NCBI RefSeq assembly: GCF_000374005.1
Contig: NZ_KB893146.1
Location: forward strand, 275,656 to 339,655
Source: Kiloniella laminariae DSM 19542
GTDB taxonomy: Bacteria; Pseudomonadota; Alphaproteobacteria; Kiloniellales; Kiloniellaceae
Direction of reading: 5' to 3'
Length of the DNA stretch: 64,000 bases
Below are positions 34,835 through 43,837 of this stretch, in pieces. Made by a program: the position numbers and the translations under genes. How positions within the stretch are numbered: the stretch's first letter is position 1; every line of letters starts with the position of its first letter. The notes under the pieces were generated by a model. That model made no database searches and was not told the origin of the DNA. It was given only the letters and a program-made list of their open reading frames with translations.

Positions 34835-35548
34835 GTGCCAGAGCAGAGACCATCCAAGCAAAAAATAGCACTTCGATCTTCGAAAGATGAAGTGAGTGCT
34901 TTTTTGACGAGGCTGGAACAAACCCCGGCGAGGGGGATGGAAAGAGGTCGTCTTGTATTTGCCATGGATGCGACAGCAAGCCGTCAGTTCACCTGGGATC
35001 AGGCTTGCCATATTCAAGCGATGATGTTCGAGGAAGCCGGAAGAGTTGGTGGGCTGGATATCCAGTTGATTTTTTTTCGTGGCTTCCGGGAGTGCAAGTC
35101 AACATCCTGGATCTCTTCTGCACAGCAGTTACAAAAATTAATGACGTCAGTTCAATGTCTGGCGGGCAAGACACAGATCCGCAAGGTTCTGAAAAAGACA
35201 CTGGATGAAACCCAGAAAAAACATGTGAATGCCCTGGTTTTTGTCGGGGATGCCATGGAAGAAGATGTGGACGAACTTGGGCACCTGGCTGGACAGCTGG
35301 GCTTGCATGCTGTGCCCTGTTTTATGTTTCACGAAGGGCGCGACCCTCTGGTGGAAAATGTTTATCGACAGGTTGCCCGTCTTTCCGGAGGGGCCTACTG
35401 CCCCTTTGATGAAGGCGCTGCTCAACAGCTGAGAGAACTGCTTTCGGCTGTTGCCGTTTTTGCCGCAGGAGGACGACGTGCCCTGTCTGATTTTAGCAAA
35501 GGTAAAAAAGGGGGCTCGACCCTGTTGTTATCACAGCTGGGGAAATAG
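34835..35548 (+). CDS. VWA domain-containing protein
   Basis: The 237-residue cytoplasmic protein starts at GTG 34835, preceded by AAGGA. From about residue 40 it reads RLVFAMDATASRQFTWDQACHIQAMMFEEA, a von Willebrand A fold with a MIDAS-like D-x-T-x-S. The second MIDAS element is in VNALVFVGDAMEEDVDEL. Function is unknown. In alphaproteobacteria proteins of this kind sit between mipZ and a DnaJ-domain gene, as here, which suggests a shared process such as chaperoning or division. Confidence 0.75.
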   Translation: MPEQRPSKQKIALRSSKDEVSAFLTRLEQTPARGMERGRLVFAMDATASRQFTWDQACHIQAMMFEEAGRVGGLDIQLIFFRGFRECKSTSWISSAQQLQKLMTSVQCLAGKTQIRKVLKKTLDETQKKHVNALVFVGDAMEEDVDELGHLAGQLGLHAVPCFMFHEGRDPLVENVYRQVARLSGGAYCPFDEGAAQQLRELLSAVAVFAAGGRRALSDFSKGKKGGSTLLLSQLGK

Positions 35549-35619
35549 GGTTTTTGCTCTTGTTTAAACGGACTTGAAACCTGGATTGTATATAAAAATG
35601 GGGAGAGGAGAATGATGCT

Positions 35620-36348
35620 GTGATTGCCTATTTTCTGGCCGGGGTGGCCCTGCTTCTGGCCCTGGTTTTCCTGGCTCAGTGGTACAGTCAGGCTTCTCCT
35701 TCGACTATTATTAAAACCCTTAAGCGAATTGCGATCTCGCTTGGCCTTTTTGTTGCCTTGTTTCTGATTTTAACTGGCCGCGTTTTATTGGTTTTGGGGG
35801 CCTTGCCTTTGCTGCTCCCTCTACTTCTGCGATATCGTGGAATCCTGCAGCGGCTGAAGATGGCAAGAGGTCCGGTTCCGGGGCAGTTTTCAGAAGTAGT
35901 AACCCGGTTTTTGCAAATGAGGCTGGACCATACAAGCGGTGAGATGAGCGGTCAGGTCATCTCTGGTGCGCAGGAGGGGAAATCCCTGTCTGATCTGTCT
36001 TCCGAGATGGTTGCCCAGCTCTATCGCGATTATCGGCTGGAGGACACTGAATCTGCTGATCTTATCCTGGCATATGCCCAACGCAGGTTTGGCAGTGACT
36101 GGATGCAAGAAGAAGAAGGGGCATCTGCTCAAGATTTCAGAGAAGGTAAGGCAGGGATGTCTGATACTGTCATGGATAAAAAGCAGGCGCTGGAGATCCT
36201 GGGGTTGAAAAAAGGTGCCTCTGCTGAGGAAATTCGGGAGGCTCATCGCTCCCTGATGCAAAAGCTGCATCCCGATCACGGGGGGAGCACATTTCTGGCA
36301 ACCCAGATCAACAGGGCGAAAGATGTGCTCTTGAAAGGCCCGGGTTGA
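35620..36348 (+). CDS. Membrane-anchored DnaJ domain protein
   Basis: The 242-residue protein starts at GTG 35620, preceded by GAGAGGAG. Two N-terminal hydrophobic helices (about 2-20 and 38-70) anchor it, a poorly conserved linker follows, and the C-terminal J-domain reads KKQALEILGLKKGASAEEIREAHRSLMQKLHPDHGGS with the essential HPD. It ends shortly after helix III, so the orientation is TIM14/PAM18-like. It probably recruits DnaK to the membrane. It is 71 bp after the VWA gene on the same strand. Confidence 0.9.
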   Translation: MIAYFLAGVALLLALVFLAQWYSQASPSTIIKTLKRIAISLGLFVALFLILTGRVLLVLGALPLLLPLLLRYRGILQRLKMARGPVPGQFSEVVTRFLQMRLDHTSGEMSGQVISGAQEGKSLSDLSSEMVAQLYRDYRLEDTESADLILAYAQRRFGSDWMQEEEGASAQDFREGKAGMSDTVMDKKQALEILGLKKGASAEEIREAHRSLMQKLHPDHGGSTFLATQINRAKDVLLKGPG

Positions 36349-36412
36349 GTTCACCGTGTCTCTATGGCATGAGGTGTGTTGTTTAATTCTAGAATAAGGA
36401 GTGGGGGCCCAG

Positions 36413-37282
36413 ATGCGCCGACCCGTTCGTAAAGCGATTTTTCCTGTTGGTGGTCTTGGCACAAGATTTTTACCAGCGACCAAAGCCATGCCGAAAGAAA
36501 TGCTTCCTGTGGTTGATAAACCCTTGATCCAGTATGCGGTTGAAGAGGCGAAGGCTGCAGGAATTGAAGAGTTCATCTTTGTCACGGGTCGAGGGAAGGC
36601 CGCGATAGAGAACCATTTTGACCGGGAATACGAGCTTGAAGCCGTATTGCAGTCACGTGGCAAGCACAAGGAACTGGAGGATCTTTCTTCCTTGTTGCTT
36701 GAGGCTGGCAGTGTCACCTATACCCGGCAACAGGAACCTTTGGGGCTGGGGCATGCTGTATGGTGTGCAAGAAATTTGATTGGCGATGAGCCTTTTGCTG
36801 TTTTGCTGGCAGATGACCTGGTGAAGTCCGATCAACCCTGTCTGAAACAGATGGTCGAACATTATGAGGATGTTGGCGGCCACCTTGTGGCGGTCATGGA
36901 TGTCCCGAGAGAGCATACCAATCGTTATGGTATTCTTGATGTGGTCGAGGAAAAAGGGCCTCTGGCCCGGGCGCGGACCCTGATTGAAAAGCCTGATCCT
37001 GCTGAAGCCCCCTCTACCCTGTCGATTATCGGCCGTTATATTCTTGACCCTTCTGTTTTCAGAGAGCTGGACAAGAAACAACGGGGTGCGGGGGGTGAAA
37101 TCCAGCTGACAGATGCACTGGCCAAGACACTGGACGATGTCACCTTCCATGGATTGCGTTTTGAAGGAACAAGGTTCGACTGTGGAAGCAAGGCGGGTTT
37201 CCTCGAGGCCACAATTGCTTTTGCTCTGGAGCGGGAAGACCTTGGTGTCCGAATGCGGGATATCCTCAACAAGTATGTATAG
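36413..37282 (+). CDS. galU: UTP-glucose-1-phosphate uridylyltransferase
   Basis: It makes UDP-glucose from UTP and glucose-1-phosphate. The ATG at 36413 gives 289 residues; an in-frame GTG at 36401 is alternative and adds four residues. The nucleotidyltransferase signature KAIFPVGGLGTRFLPATKAMPKEMLPVVDKPLIQYAVEEA is complete (about 6-45). LLADDLV, IGRYIL and the GGEIQLTDA motif follow. It is followed by ugd and a phosphohexomutase on the same strand with short gaps, making a precursor-supply operon for envelope polysaccharides. Confidence 0.95.
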   Translation: MRRPVRKAIFPVGGLGTRFLPATKAMPKEMLPVVDKPLIQYAVEEAKAAGIEEFIFVTGRGKAAIENHFDREYELEAVLQSRGKHKELEDLSSLLLEAGSVTYTRQQEPLGLGHAVWCARNLIGDEPFAVLLADDLVKSDQPCLKQMVEHYEDVGGHLVAVMDVPREHTNRYGILDVVEEKGPLARARTLIEKPDPAEAPSTLSIIGRYILDPSVFRELDKKQRGAGGEIQLTDALAKTLDDVTFHGLRFEGTRFDCGSKAGFLEATIAFALEREDLGVRMRDILNKYV

Positions 37283-37353
37283 GTAAACCGGTTTCAAACG
37301 GCCAGGCGACAGCTGTGCTTTGTCTGCTGATTGAAACGGCGTAGGAGAAAAAT

Positions 37354-38679
37354 ATGCGTATTGCGATGCTCGGGACAGGCTATGTTGGTCTGGTATCTGG
37401 AACCTGTTTCTCAGAGTTCGGGACAGATGTGGTCTGTGTCGACAAGGATGAAGCAAAGATCGAAGGCTTGAGAAACGGGGTGATCCCCATTTTTGAGCCG
37501 GGCCTGGAAACGCTGGTGAAAAAGAATGCGGCAGCGGGGCGTTTGAGCTTCTCTCTCGATCTGGCAGAAGCTGCCCGGGACGCGGATGCTATCTTTATTG
37601 CCGTTGGTACGCCTCCGGGACCGCAGGATGGCCAGGCTGACCTTTCCTATGTCTATCAGGCTGCGCGGGAAATTGCCGCTGTTCTGGACGGCTATAAGGT
37701 GATTATCACCAAATCGACCGTCCCGGTTGGAACGGGGCGTGAAGTGGAGCGGATTATCCGTGAAGCCCGTCCCGATGCTGATTTTGATGTGGTCTCAAAT
37801 CCCGAGTTTTTGCGTGAAGGGGCGGCGATCAACGATTTCATGCGTCCGGATCGCGTGGTCATCGGGGCGGAAAGCAAACGGGCTCAAGATGTTATGGCCG
37901 AGCTTTATCGCCCGCTTTACCTGATTGAGACACCGATCATCTTCACCAAGTTGGAAACTTCCGAGCTTATCAAGTATGCGGGCAACGCTTTTCTGGCGAC
38001 CAAGATTTCCTTTATCAACCAGATGGCGGATCTTTGTGAAAAGGTCGGTGCCGATGTGCACCAGGTCGCCAAGGGGATTGGGCTGGATGGCCGGATCGGA
38101 CGGAAATTTCTGCATGCCGGACCGGGCTATGGCGGTTCCTGTTTCCCCAAGGATACACAGGCTCTTGCCTATACGGCCCGTGTAAATGGTGCTCCGGTGA
38201 GTTTGGTCGAGGATGTGATCTCTTACAATGCCGCCCGCAAGCGGAAGATGGCTGACAAGATCATTGCCCATTGTGGCGGTTCGGTTGCGGGTAAAAAAAT
38301 TGCCGTGCTGGGCCTGACCTTCAAGCCGAACACGGATGACATGCGGGATTCCCCAAGTCTGGATATTATTCCGATTCTCCAGGCCCAAGGGGCAACAATC
38401 AGCGCCTATGACCCGGAGGGTATGGAAGAAGCAAAGAAACTGCTGTCTGACGTGACCTATTGCAGTGGGGCCTATCAGACCATGGACGGGGCTGATGCGC
38501 TGGTCATTGTTACGGAGTGGAATGAATTCCGGCGGTTGGATCTGGATAAAGTGAAGGCCTTGCTTGCAGCCCCCTTGATTGTTGATCTGCGTAATATATA
38601 TAGCCCGGCAGAAATGGCTGAGGACGGCTTTGACTATCTGAGTATCGGTCGTCCCCTGTCTGCTTTTATGGATATATAA
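37354..38679 (+). CDS. ugd: UDP-glucose 6-dehydrogenase
   Basis: It oxidises UDP-glucose to UDP-glucuronate with two NAD+. The product has 441 residues. The N-terminal Rossmann motif is MRIAMLGTGYVGLVSGTCFSE. Catalytic Cys263 lies in GPGYGGSCFPKDT, and the KSTVPVGT, NPEFLREG and GLDGRIGRKFLHAG segments are conserved. The C-terminal domain has LGLTFKPNTDDMRDSPSLDI. It lies 71 bp after galU, which supplies its substrate. Confidence 0.96.
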   Translation: MRIAMLGTGYVGLVSGTCFSEFGTDVVCVDKDEAKIEGLRNGVIPIFEPGLETLVKKNAAAGRLSFSLDLAEAARDADAIFIAVGTPPGPQDGQADLSYVYQAAREIAAVLDGYKVIITKSTVPVGTGREVERIIREARPDADFDVVSNPEFLREGAAINDFMRPDRVVIGAESKRAQDVMAELYRPLYLIETPIIFTKLETSELIKYAGNAFLATKISFINQMADLCEKVGADVHQVAKGIGLDGRIGRKFLHAGPGYGGSCFPKDTQALAYTARVNGAPVSLVEDVISYNAARKRKMADKIIAHCGGSVAGKKIAVLGLTFKPNTDDMRDSPSLDIIPILQAQGATISAYDPEGMEEAKKLLSDVTYCSGAYQTMDGADALVIVTEWNEFRRLDLDKVKALLAAPLIVDLRNIYSPAEMAEDGFDYLSIGRPLSAFMDI

Positions 38680-38728
38680 AACCATCTCCCGACTTTTGGC
38701 CCTGTTTAACCTTTGGACTTGAACTGAC

Positions 38729-40102
38729 GTGCATACTTTTCACCCGAGCATCATCCGCGAATATGATATCCGCGGTATTATTGACGAAACCCTCTTTCCG
38801 GCTGATGCCCGGGCCATAGGGCAGGCTTTCGGCACGATTGTCCGCCGCGCCGGAGGCACCAAGGTTGCTGTCGGTTATGACGGACGTGTCTCTTCTCCGC
38901 TGCTGGCTGCTGCGGTTGCCGAAGGTCTCCGTGCGGCAGGTGTGACAGTCTATGCCGTGGGCCTCGGCCCCACGCCGATGCTGTATTTTGCGGCCTATAC
39001 ACTGCCGGTTGACGGCGGGATCATGATCACCGGATCGCATAACCCGGGTAATCACAACGGTTTCAAAATTGTCCACAAGCGCAAGGCTTTCTTTGGGGAA
39101 CAGATCAAGGAAATCTCCAAGCTGTCCAGCAGCGGTGATCTTGAAAGCGGCGTTGGCGATCTGGTCGAGCACCCGATTTTTGATGACTATATTGCCAGAC
39201 TGCTTGAAGAGGTCCAGTTCAAGGATGCAGGGCTGAAAGTTGTCTGGGATGCCGGAAACGGTGCGGCTGGGGATGCAATGACAACACTTTGTGCCGCCCT
39301 TCCCGGGCAGCACAAGCTTTTGTTTGCCGATATTGACGGCACCTTCCCCAACCATCACCCGGACCCGACAGTACCGGAGAACCTGGTGGATCTGCGGGCG
39401 GCAGTGGCCGAGATGGGAGCTGACTTGGGGATTGCTTTTGACGGCGACGGAGACCGTATTGGTCTGGTGGATTCCGAGGGCGAAATCCTCTGGGGTGACC
39501 AGATCATGTTGCTGTTGGCACGGGACATTCTCAAGGACAAACCCGGGGCAACAATTATTGCGGATGTAAAAGCGAGCCAGGTTCTGTTCAGCGAGATCGA
39601 GAAGGCCGGCGGAAACCCGATCATGTGGAAAACCGGCCATTCACATATCAAGTCGAAGATGATTGAGACAGGTGCTCCCTTTGCCGGAGAGATGTCTGCT
39701 CATCTGTTCTTTGCCGACCGGTACTATGGCTATGATGATGCACTCTATGCTGCTGTCCGTGTTCTGAATATTGTTGCAGGAACAGGGCAGTCGCTTGCCG
39801 AGTTCCGCAAGTCACTGCCCGTTGTTGTCAACACCCCCGAGCTGCGTTTTGACTGTGCGGAAGAGCGCAAATTTGCTGTTGTGGCAGAGGTCGCCGAACG
39901 CCTTGCCGCCCGAAAAGCAGATGTGGTTGCTGTTGACGGCGTGCGCGTTAACACGGCTGACGGCTGGTGGCTGCTTCGGGCTTCCAATACACAGGCTGTG
40001 CTTGTTGCCCGCTGCGAGGCCTCGACACCTGAAGGTCTTGATCGCCTAAAAGCGCAGCTTGCTGCCCAGTTGGCAGAGAGCAAGGTTGACCTGCCAGGCT
40101 GA
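38729..40102 (+). CDS. Phosphomannomutase/phosphoglucomutase
   Basis: The 457-residue alpha-D-phosphohexomutase starts at GTG 38729. It interconverts hexose 6-phosphate and 1-phosphate, supplying glucose-1-phosphate or mannose-1-phosphate. The phosphoserine loop ITGSHNPGNHNG has Ser103, the metal loop is FDGDGDRIGLVD near 240, the sugar-binding loop GEMSAHLFFADRYYGYDDALYA is present and the phosphate-binding domain ends RASNTQAVLVARCEA. The sequence is of the AlgC/ManB bifunctional type. It closes the galU-ugd group and ends at a strong terminator. Confidence 0.93.
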   Translation: MHTFHPSIIREYDIRGIIDETLFPADARAIGQAFGTIVRRAGGTKVAVGYDGRVSSPLLAAAVAEGLRAAGVTVYAVGLGPTPMLYFAAYTLPVDGGIMITGSHNPGNHNGFKIVHKRKAFFGEQIKEISKLSSSGDLESGVGDLVEHPIFDDYIARLLEEVQFKDAGLKVVWDAGNGAAGDAMTTLCAALPGQHKLLFADIDGTFPNHHPDPTVPENLVDLRAAVAEMGADLGIAFDGDGDRIGLVDSEGEILWGDQIMLLLARDILKDKPGATIIADVKASQVLFSEIEKAGGNPIMWKTGHSHIKSKMIETGAPFAGEMSAHLFFADRYYGYDDALYAAVRVLNIVAGTGQSLAEFRKSLPVVVNTPELRFDCAEERKFAVVAEVAERLAARKADVVAVDGVRVNTADGWWLLRASNTQAVLVARCEASTPEGLDRLKAQLAAQLAESKVDLPG

Positions 40103-40146
40103 ACGATTTTCCCAGCCTGAAACAAGCGCCTGTTGAGATAAAAAAA

Positions 40147-40177
40147 TAGCCCGGATCAAACCGGGCTATTTTTTTTT
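40147..40177. terminator. Bidirectional terminator
   Basis: TAGCCCGG (40147-40154) pairs with CCGGGCTA (40161-40168) around ATCAAA, with an A-run before and nine T after. It lies between the mutase gene and the convergent carboxypeptidase gene. Confidence 0.93.
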
Positions 40178-40206
40178 GATGACTTTATACTGTCAGCGGG
40201 AGGGGA

Positions 40207-41460
40207 TCAGAACAGCCCCGGTGGAACTGCAACGCAGGACATGCGTTTTTCCTTGAGTTCCCGGCAGGCGTTGCGGGCGGCAACTTCGTCAAGGCCTTTA
40301 AGGCGCGCGCGATAAAGAGAGCCGTCGGCTTTGTCGACCTGCTGAATGTGAACCTGTGTCGCATCGTTATGGGATGTGATCTGGGCCTTCGCCTGGGCTG
40401 CTGCCATCTTTGCCGGTTCGTAATCGCTGAAGGCTCCAACCTGGATGCCCCAGCTGTTATCGCTGACATTACCGGTTTCTTCGACCGCGAGATCTGTCGG
40501 TGTGCCAAGTGATGCAATCTGTCCCGGAGCAGGTGCCGTTGAGGCGGCATTCACCAGAACGGGGCGTGGTGCCGGTGTTGCGGGTGGTGGCGCAAGTTCG
40601 GCGACATCACTTTCCCGAAGCGGGTTGGGTTTCGGCACGGCAGGGAGTTTGGCAACTCTGGTAACACCAACCTGTTTGAAGCTCTTGTCGAGAATATCTT
40701 TCATGTGCCGATCACGGGAACGGCCAGTTTTTCCGCCAAAAACAACGCCGATAAGACGGCGGTCATTGCGCAGGACGGAAGCGACCAGATTGAAGCCGGA
40801 GGCATTGGTGTAGCCGGTTTTGATTCCGTCTGTACCCTGATAACTGGCGAGGAGCTTGTTGTGATTGTTGTATTTGCGGTTTTTGTAGGAAAAACTCTGG
40901 GTTGAGAAGAGGCCATAATACTGAGGAAAGTCACGCATCAGGGCTTTGGCAAGGGTTGCCATATCTCTGGCGGTGCTGAGCTGGCCCCTGTTGGGCAGAC
41001 CGGAAGCATTGCGGAATGTGGTATTGCTCATGCCCAGTTTGCGAGCCTGTTTGGTCATCATCGTGGCAAAGGTGGTTTCTTTGCCGCCGATAGCTTCTGC
41101 CATAACCACAGCGGCATCATTCGCTGATTTTGTGACCAGTGACATGATGACATCTTCAGTTGTGATCGTACTGCCAGAAGCCAACCCCAGTTTTGAGGGG
41201 GCCATGCCTGCAGCTCTTTTTGAAACTGGAAGCTTTTGATCTATCTTCAGTTTACCCTTTTCCAGAGCGTCAAAAGCCATGTAGAGGGTCATCATCTTGG
41301 TCAGGGAAGCCGGATAGTTTTTAACATCAGCATTTCTGCTATAGAGAATCTCGCCTGTTTCTGCATCCAGAACAATCGATGCATATTTGGCCTGTGCCGG
41401 TGCCATAAGCACAAGCAGGGTCAGAAGCATTGTTGAGATGAGCTTCAGTCCTAGATTCAT
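40207..41460 (-). CDS. D-alanyl-D-alanine carboxypeptidase (PBP5-like) with C-terminal SPOR domain
   Basis: This 417-residue periplasmic enzyme trims pentapeptide stems of peptidoglycan. A signal peptide (about 1-24, cleaved after APAQA) precedes the serine peptidase S11 domain, with Ser52-x2-Lys55 (SLTK), Ser112-Ala-Asn114 and Lys214-Thr-Gly. A proline-rich linker (about 280-330) leads to a SPOR domain (about 335-415: SWGIQVGAFSDYEPAKMAAAQAKAQI), which in this domain family binds denuded glycan at the septum. The fusion suggests septal localisation. Monocistronic. Confidence 0.92.
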   Translation of the reverse strand: MNLGLKLISTMLLTLLVLMAPAQAKYASIVLDAETGEILYSRNADVKNYPASLTKMMTLYMAFDALEKGKLKIDQKLPVSKRAAGMAPSKLGLASGSTITTEDVIMSLVTKSANDAAVVMAEAIGGKETTFATMMTKQARKLGMSNTTFRNASGLPNRGQLSTARDMATLAKALMRDFPQYYGLFSTQSFSYKNRKYNNHNKLLASYQGTDGIKTGYTNASGFNLVASVLRNDRRLIGVVFGGKTGRSRDRHMKDILDKSFKQVGVTRVAKLPAVPKPNPLRESDVAELAPPPATPAPRPVLVNAASTAPAPGQIASLGTPTDLAVEETGNVSDNSWGIQVGAFSDYEPAKMAAAQAKAQITSHNDATQVHIQQVDKADGSLYRARLKGLDEVAARNACRELKEKRMSCVAVPPGLF

Positions 41461-41717
41461 TAACTTCCCCTTACCAGACGGGCTTCCTGAATAACACCTT
41501 AACGCGTGTTTCCAAAGTTGAGACTCAGCTTATTGATCTAAGCGTTTAATACTGAAGGATTCTACATAAAGATGAATCCTCTGTCCAGTCGCCATTAGCT
41601 TGCCATATTTATCTTGAGAAATAGTGAACAAACAGAGCTAAAGATAAATTTTTGATAAAAAGATGAAAAAACTCGACTTTTACGAGGCTGCTTGCATTTC
41701 ATCTTGAGCGAGGAACA

Positions 41718-42401
41718 ATGCATAAACTCTTTCTTCTCCCCCTGTGTCTCTGGGCTGCGGGCTGTTCTTACCAGGGCAACATAGATAAACCCCATACCCA
41801 GAAGGCGACTTGGTTCAGTTATGTTGGCGGCGAAGATATCCGTCAGCGCTGTCAACCGGGCATGACTGAATACCGCTTTGTCTATAATGCGGTGTATGAT
41901 GAACAGATCAGGACCTATGAGGTCACGGGAGTCCCCGGGGACACCGCCGAGTTGATTTCACGAGCGCAGGAGGGAAGCGGGGTTCGGGTTAATCACATTT
42001 CTCTGTCTGATCCCCTTGCTCAGTTTGGGTGGAAAAAATCCCAGCGCAGTCTTTCGCGGGAGGAACTGGCGGAATTGGAGCAGATGTTGCAGCAAAGTGG
42101 CGCCGGGGAGCTTCAGACGGAGGGGGACCGCTTGCGTTCGGATGATTTCTATTGGACCTCAGCGCTGTGCCATGATGGAAATTTTGTTTTCAATGGCTGG
42201 AAGCTGAAGGACAAGAGTTTTGACCATCTGGCTTTTGTTCCCTATTTGCTGAACCAGGACCAGACTGGTGTTGCTGTAAACCCGATCCGGGATATGGGGA
42301 CAGCATTGCAAGCGCGTATGGGGCAATCAAAAGCAGAGAAACATAAACACTTCGAATTGCGTGTTGGCAATAACGGCCTGACCAACAACGCGCTTTTTTA
42401 G
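41718..42401 (+). CDS. Putative lipoprotein of unknown function
   Basis: The 227-residue protein has a type II signal peptide. The lipobox is L-W-A-A-G-Cys16 after a short hydrophobic segment, so the mature protein begins at Cys16 and is probably anchored in the outer membrane (residue +2 is Ser). The mature part has no recognised domain. Segments such as YVGGEDIRQRCQPGMTEYRFVYNAVYDEQIRTYEV and FYWTSALCHDGNFVFNGWKLK, with two conserved-looking cysteines, suggest a compact beta-rich fold. A hairpin follows at 42461-42498. Confidence 0.75.
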   Translation: MHKLFLLPLCLWAAGCSYQGNIDKPHTQKATWFSYVGGEDIRQRCQPGMTEYRFVYNAVYDEQIRTYEVTGVPGDTAELISRAQEGSGVRVNHISLSDPLAQFGWKKSQRSLSREELAELEQMLQQSGAGELQTEGDRLRSDDFYWTSALCHDGNFVFNGWKLKDKSFDHLAFVPYLLNQDQTGVAVNPIRDMGTALQARMGQSKAEKHKHFELRVGNNGLTNNALF

Positions 42402-42460
42402 CATAAAGATTATCGTTTCAGGCCGAACCCGGACTGTTCTTTCCGGATGTGGAGTTCTCT

Positions 42461-42498
42461 AAATGTCATCTGCAACCATAGGGGTTCGGATGACATTT
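42461..42498 (+). terminator. Hairpin downstream of the lipoprotein gene
   Basis: AAATGTCATC (42461-42470) pairs with GATGACATTT (42489-42498), with further pairing AACC/GGTT inside. The following TAGTTTC is only weakly U-rich, so termination strength is uncertain. Confidence 0.65.
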
Positions 42499-42521
42499 TA
42501 GTTTCACTTGCGTTATGTGTT

Positions 42522-42537
42522 TGTTGCATTGCAGCAT
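42522..42537 (+). promoter_or_regulatory. PhaR-like operator 1 of the phasin gene
   Basis: TGTTGCATTGCAGCAT is near-palindromic and TGC-rich and lies immediately upstream of the -35 hexamer. A second copy differing at one base lies after the -10 box. TGC/GCA-rich dyads are known targets of PhaR, the PHB-sensing repressor of phasin genes. Confidence 0.6.
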
Positions 42538-42542
42538 TGCTC

Positions 42543-42570
42543 TTGAAATTTTCCCGAAACGATGTATATT
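42543..42570 (+). promoter_or_regulatory. Sigma-70-type promoter of the phasin gene
   Basis: TTGAAA (42543-42548) and TATATT (42565-42570) are separated by 16 bp. The promoter is bracketed by two PhaR-like operators, so occupancy of both would block RNA polymerase. The expected start near 42577 leaves a leader of about 120 nt. Confidence 0.65.
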
Positions 42571-42578
42571 CACAATTA

Positions 42579-42594
42579 TGTTGCATCGCAGCAT
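42579..42594 (+). promoter_or_regulatory. PhaR-like operator 2 of the phasin gene
   Basis: TGTTGCATCGCAGCAT differs from operator 1 at a single position and starts 57 bp after it, over the probable transcription start. Confidence 0.6.
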
Positions 42595-42699
42595 GAGGGT
42601 GTTGTCAAAAGAGTGACGATCTTCGCCCTACTAGATGAAGCCTGCGGGGCCAAGGTGAAGAACTCGCTCCAAAATTGAGATGAATTTTAGGAGATACAT

Positions 42700-43275
42700 A
42701 TGACAACCACGATTAAAAAGAAGACGGCAGATACTACCGAGAAAACAGTCTCCGGTACGAACGGGCCGAAGACTAAAGTCGAATCAACCTCTGTAAACGA
42801 AACAGTTAACAAAACAGTTACCGTGGAGAACGAAATGAAAACTGGTATTGAATCTGCCGCAAAAGGCTATGAACAAATTTTTACTTTCTCTCAGGCCCAG
42901 GCTGAAAAAGTAATGACTACATTTTACAAGCAGTATGAAGATGCTGCTGCAATCAGCAAGGAAACAGCTGATCTTGCAACCAAATCTGGTAACAGCCTTT
43001 CTGCAAGCTATCAGCAGTTCAGCACGCTGTTTACCGATATGGCGCAGACAGCGATTAAAAAGAACATGGCCGTTGCCGAAGCTTTCCTGGCTGCAAAAGA
43101 CATCAACGAAGTTTCTGACATTCAGACAAAATTCGCGCGTGAGTCTTTTGATGCGCTGGTGAAAAATGGCACAGAAATCACTGAGCTGACAACCAAGGTC
43201 GCAACAGAAGTTGCCGAGCCAATTCGTCAGCAGGTGACACAGACTTTTGAAAAGATGTCCAAAACAGCTGCCTAA
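42700..43275 (+). CDS. Phasin family protein
   Basis: The 191-residue protein coats polyhydroxyalkanoate granules. A Lys/Thr-rich N-terminus (1-45) is followed by a helical phasin domain (about 50-190), with GYEQIFTFSQAQAEKVMTTFYKQYEDAAAISKE and DINEVSDIQTKFARESFDALVKNGTEITEL typical of Phasin_2. Length and composition are normal for the family. Operator-like boxes at its promoter suggest repression relieved when PHB accumulates. PHA synthase genes are not in the window. Confidence 0.9.
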   Translation: MTTTIKKKTADTTEKTVSGTNGPKTKVESTSVNETVNKTVTVENEMKTGIESAAKGYEQIFTFSQAQAEKVMTTFYKQYEDAAAISKETADLATKSGNSLSASYQQFSTLFTDMAQTAIKKNMAVAEAFLAAKDINEVSDIQTKFARESFDALVKNGTEITELTTKVATEVAEPIRQQVTQTFEKMSKTAA

Positions 43276-43302
43276 GCTTGAGGCATCCGTTTGACTGGTT
43301 AA

Positions 43303-43340
43303 GACAAAAGCCCCGTATTTTACGGGGCTTTTGTCGTTTT
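43303..43340 (+). terminator. Intrinsic terminator after the phasin gene
   Basis: GACAAAAGCCCCGTA (43303-43317) pairs perfectly with TACGGGGCTTTTGTC (43321-43335), followed by GTTTTT. Confidence 0.93.
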
Positions 43341-43510
43341 TCTCCAAGAGTCGCAGAACGGCTATTTCAACGCCAGCTTCTTGAAGAAACGCAAGGTTGA
43401 TACTATAATATATAGCCTTGAGTATGCGTCCCGATTGGGGCGCTGTTTGCATTAATGTCGTCGCAGCCCCTCGGTTGTCGAACCGCAAAAAGATGATCAG
43501 GTAGTAGTGG

Positions 43511-43837
43511 ATGAGTGGATCAGACCGCAATAATGATTTCGATGAAGAGCAGGGCGTTGTTGTCAAGCCGCGCACACGCACAAAACGCCCGTCTATGTAC
43601 AAGGTTCTTCTGCTGAATGATGACTATACGCCGATGGAGTTTGTCATCCATGTTCTGACGCAGTTTTTTGGCAAAGATCAGGAAGACGCGACCCGGATTA
43701 TGTTACAGGTGCATCAACAGGGCGTCGGAATTTGTGGGGTTTTTAACTATGATGTTGCTGAAACCAAGGCGACGCAAGTGGTTGATCTCGCCCGCAAGAA
43801 CCAGCATCCGCTGCAGTGTGTGATCGAAAAAGAGTAA
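43511..43837 (+). CDS. clpS: ATP-dependent Clp protease adaptor ClpS
   Basis: The 108-residue N-end rule adaptor delivers proteins with bulky hydrophobic N-termini to ClpAP. The conserved core [24 protein letters not shown] (about 30-53) contains the acidic NDDYTPM substrate-binding motif, and the helical end is [30 protein letters not shown]. The N-terminal 28 residues are a flexible tail. The window also holds aat, which makes N-end substrates by adding Leu/Phe, and clpA. Confidence 0.95.
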   Translation: MSGSDRNNDFDEEQGVVVKPRTRTKRPSMYKVLLLNDDYTPMEFVIHVLTQFFGKDQEDATRIMLQVHQQGVGICGVFNYDVAETKATQVVDLARKNQHPLQCVIEKE

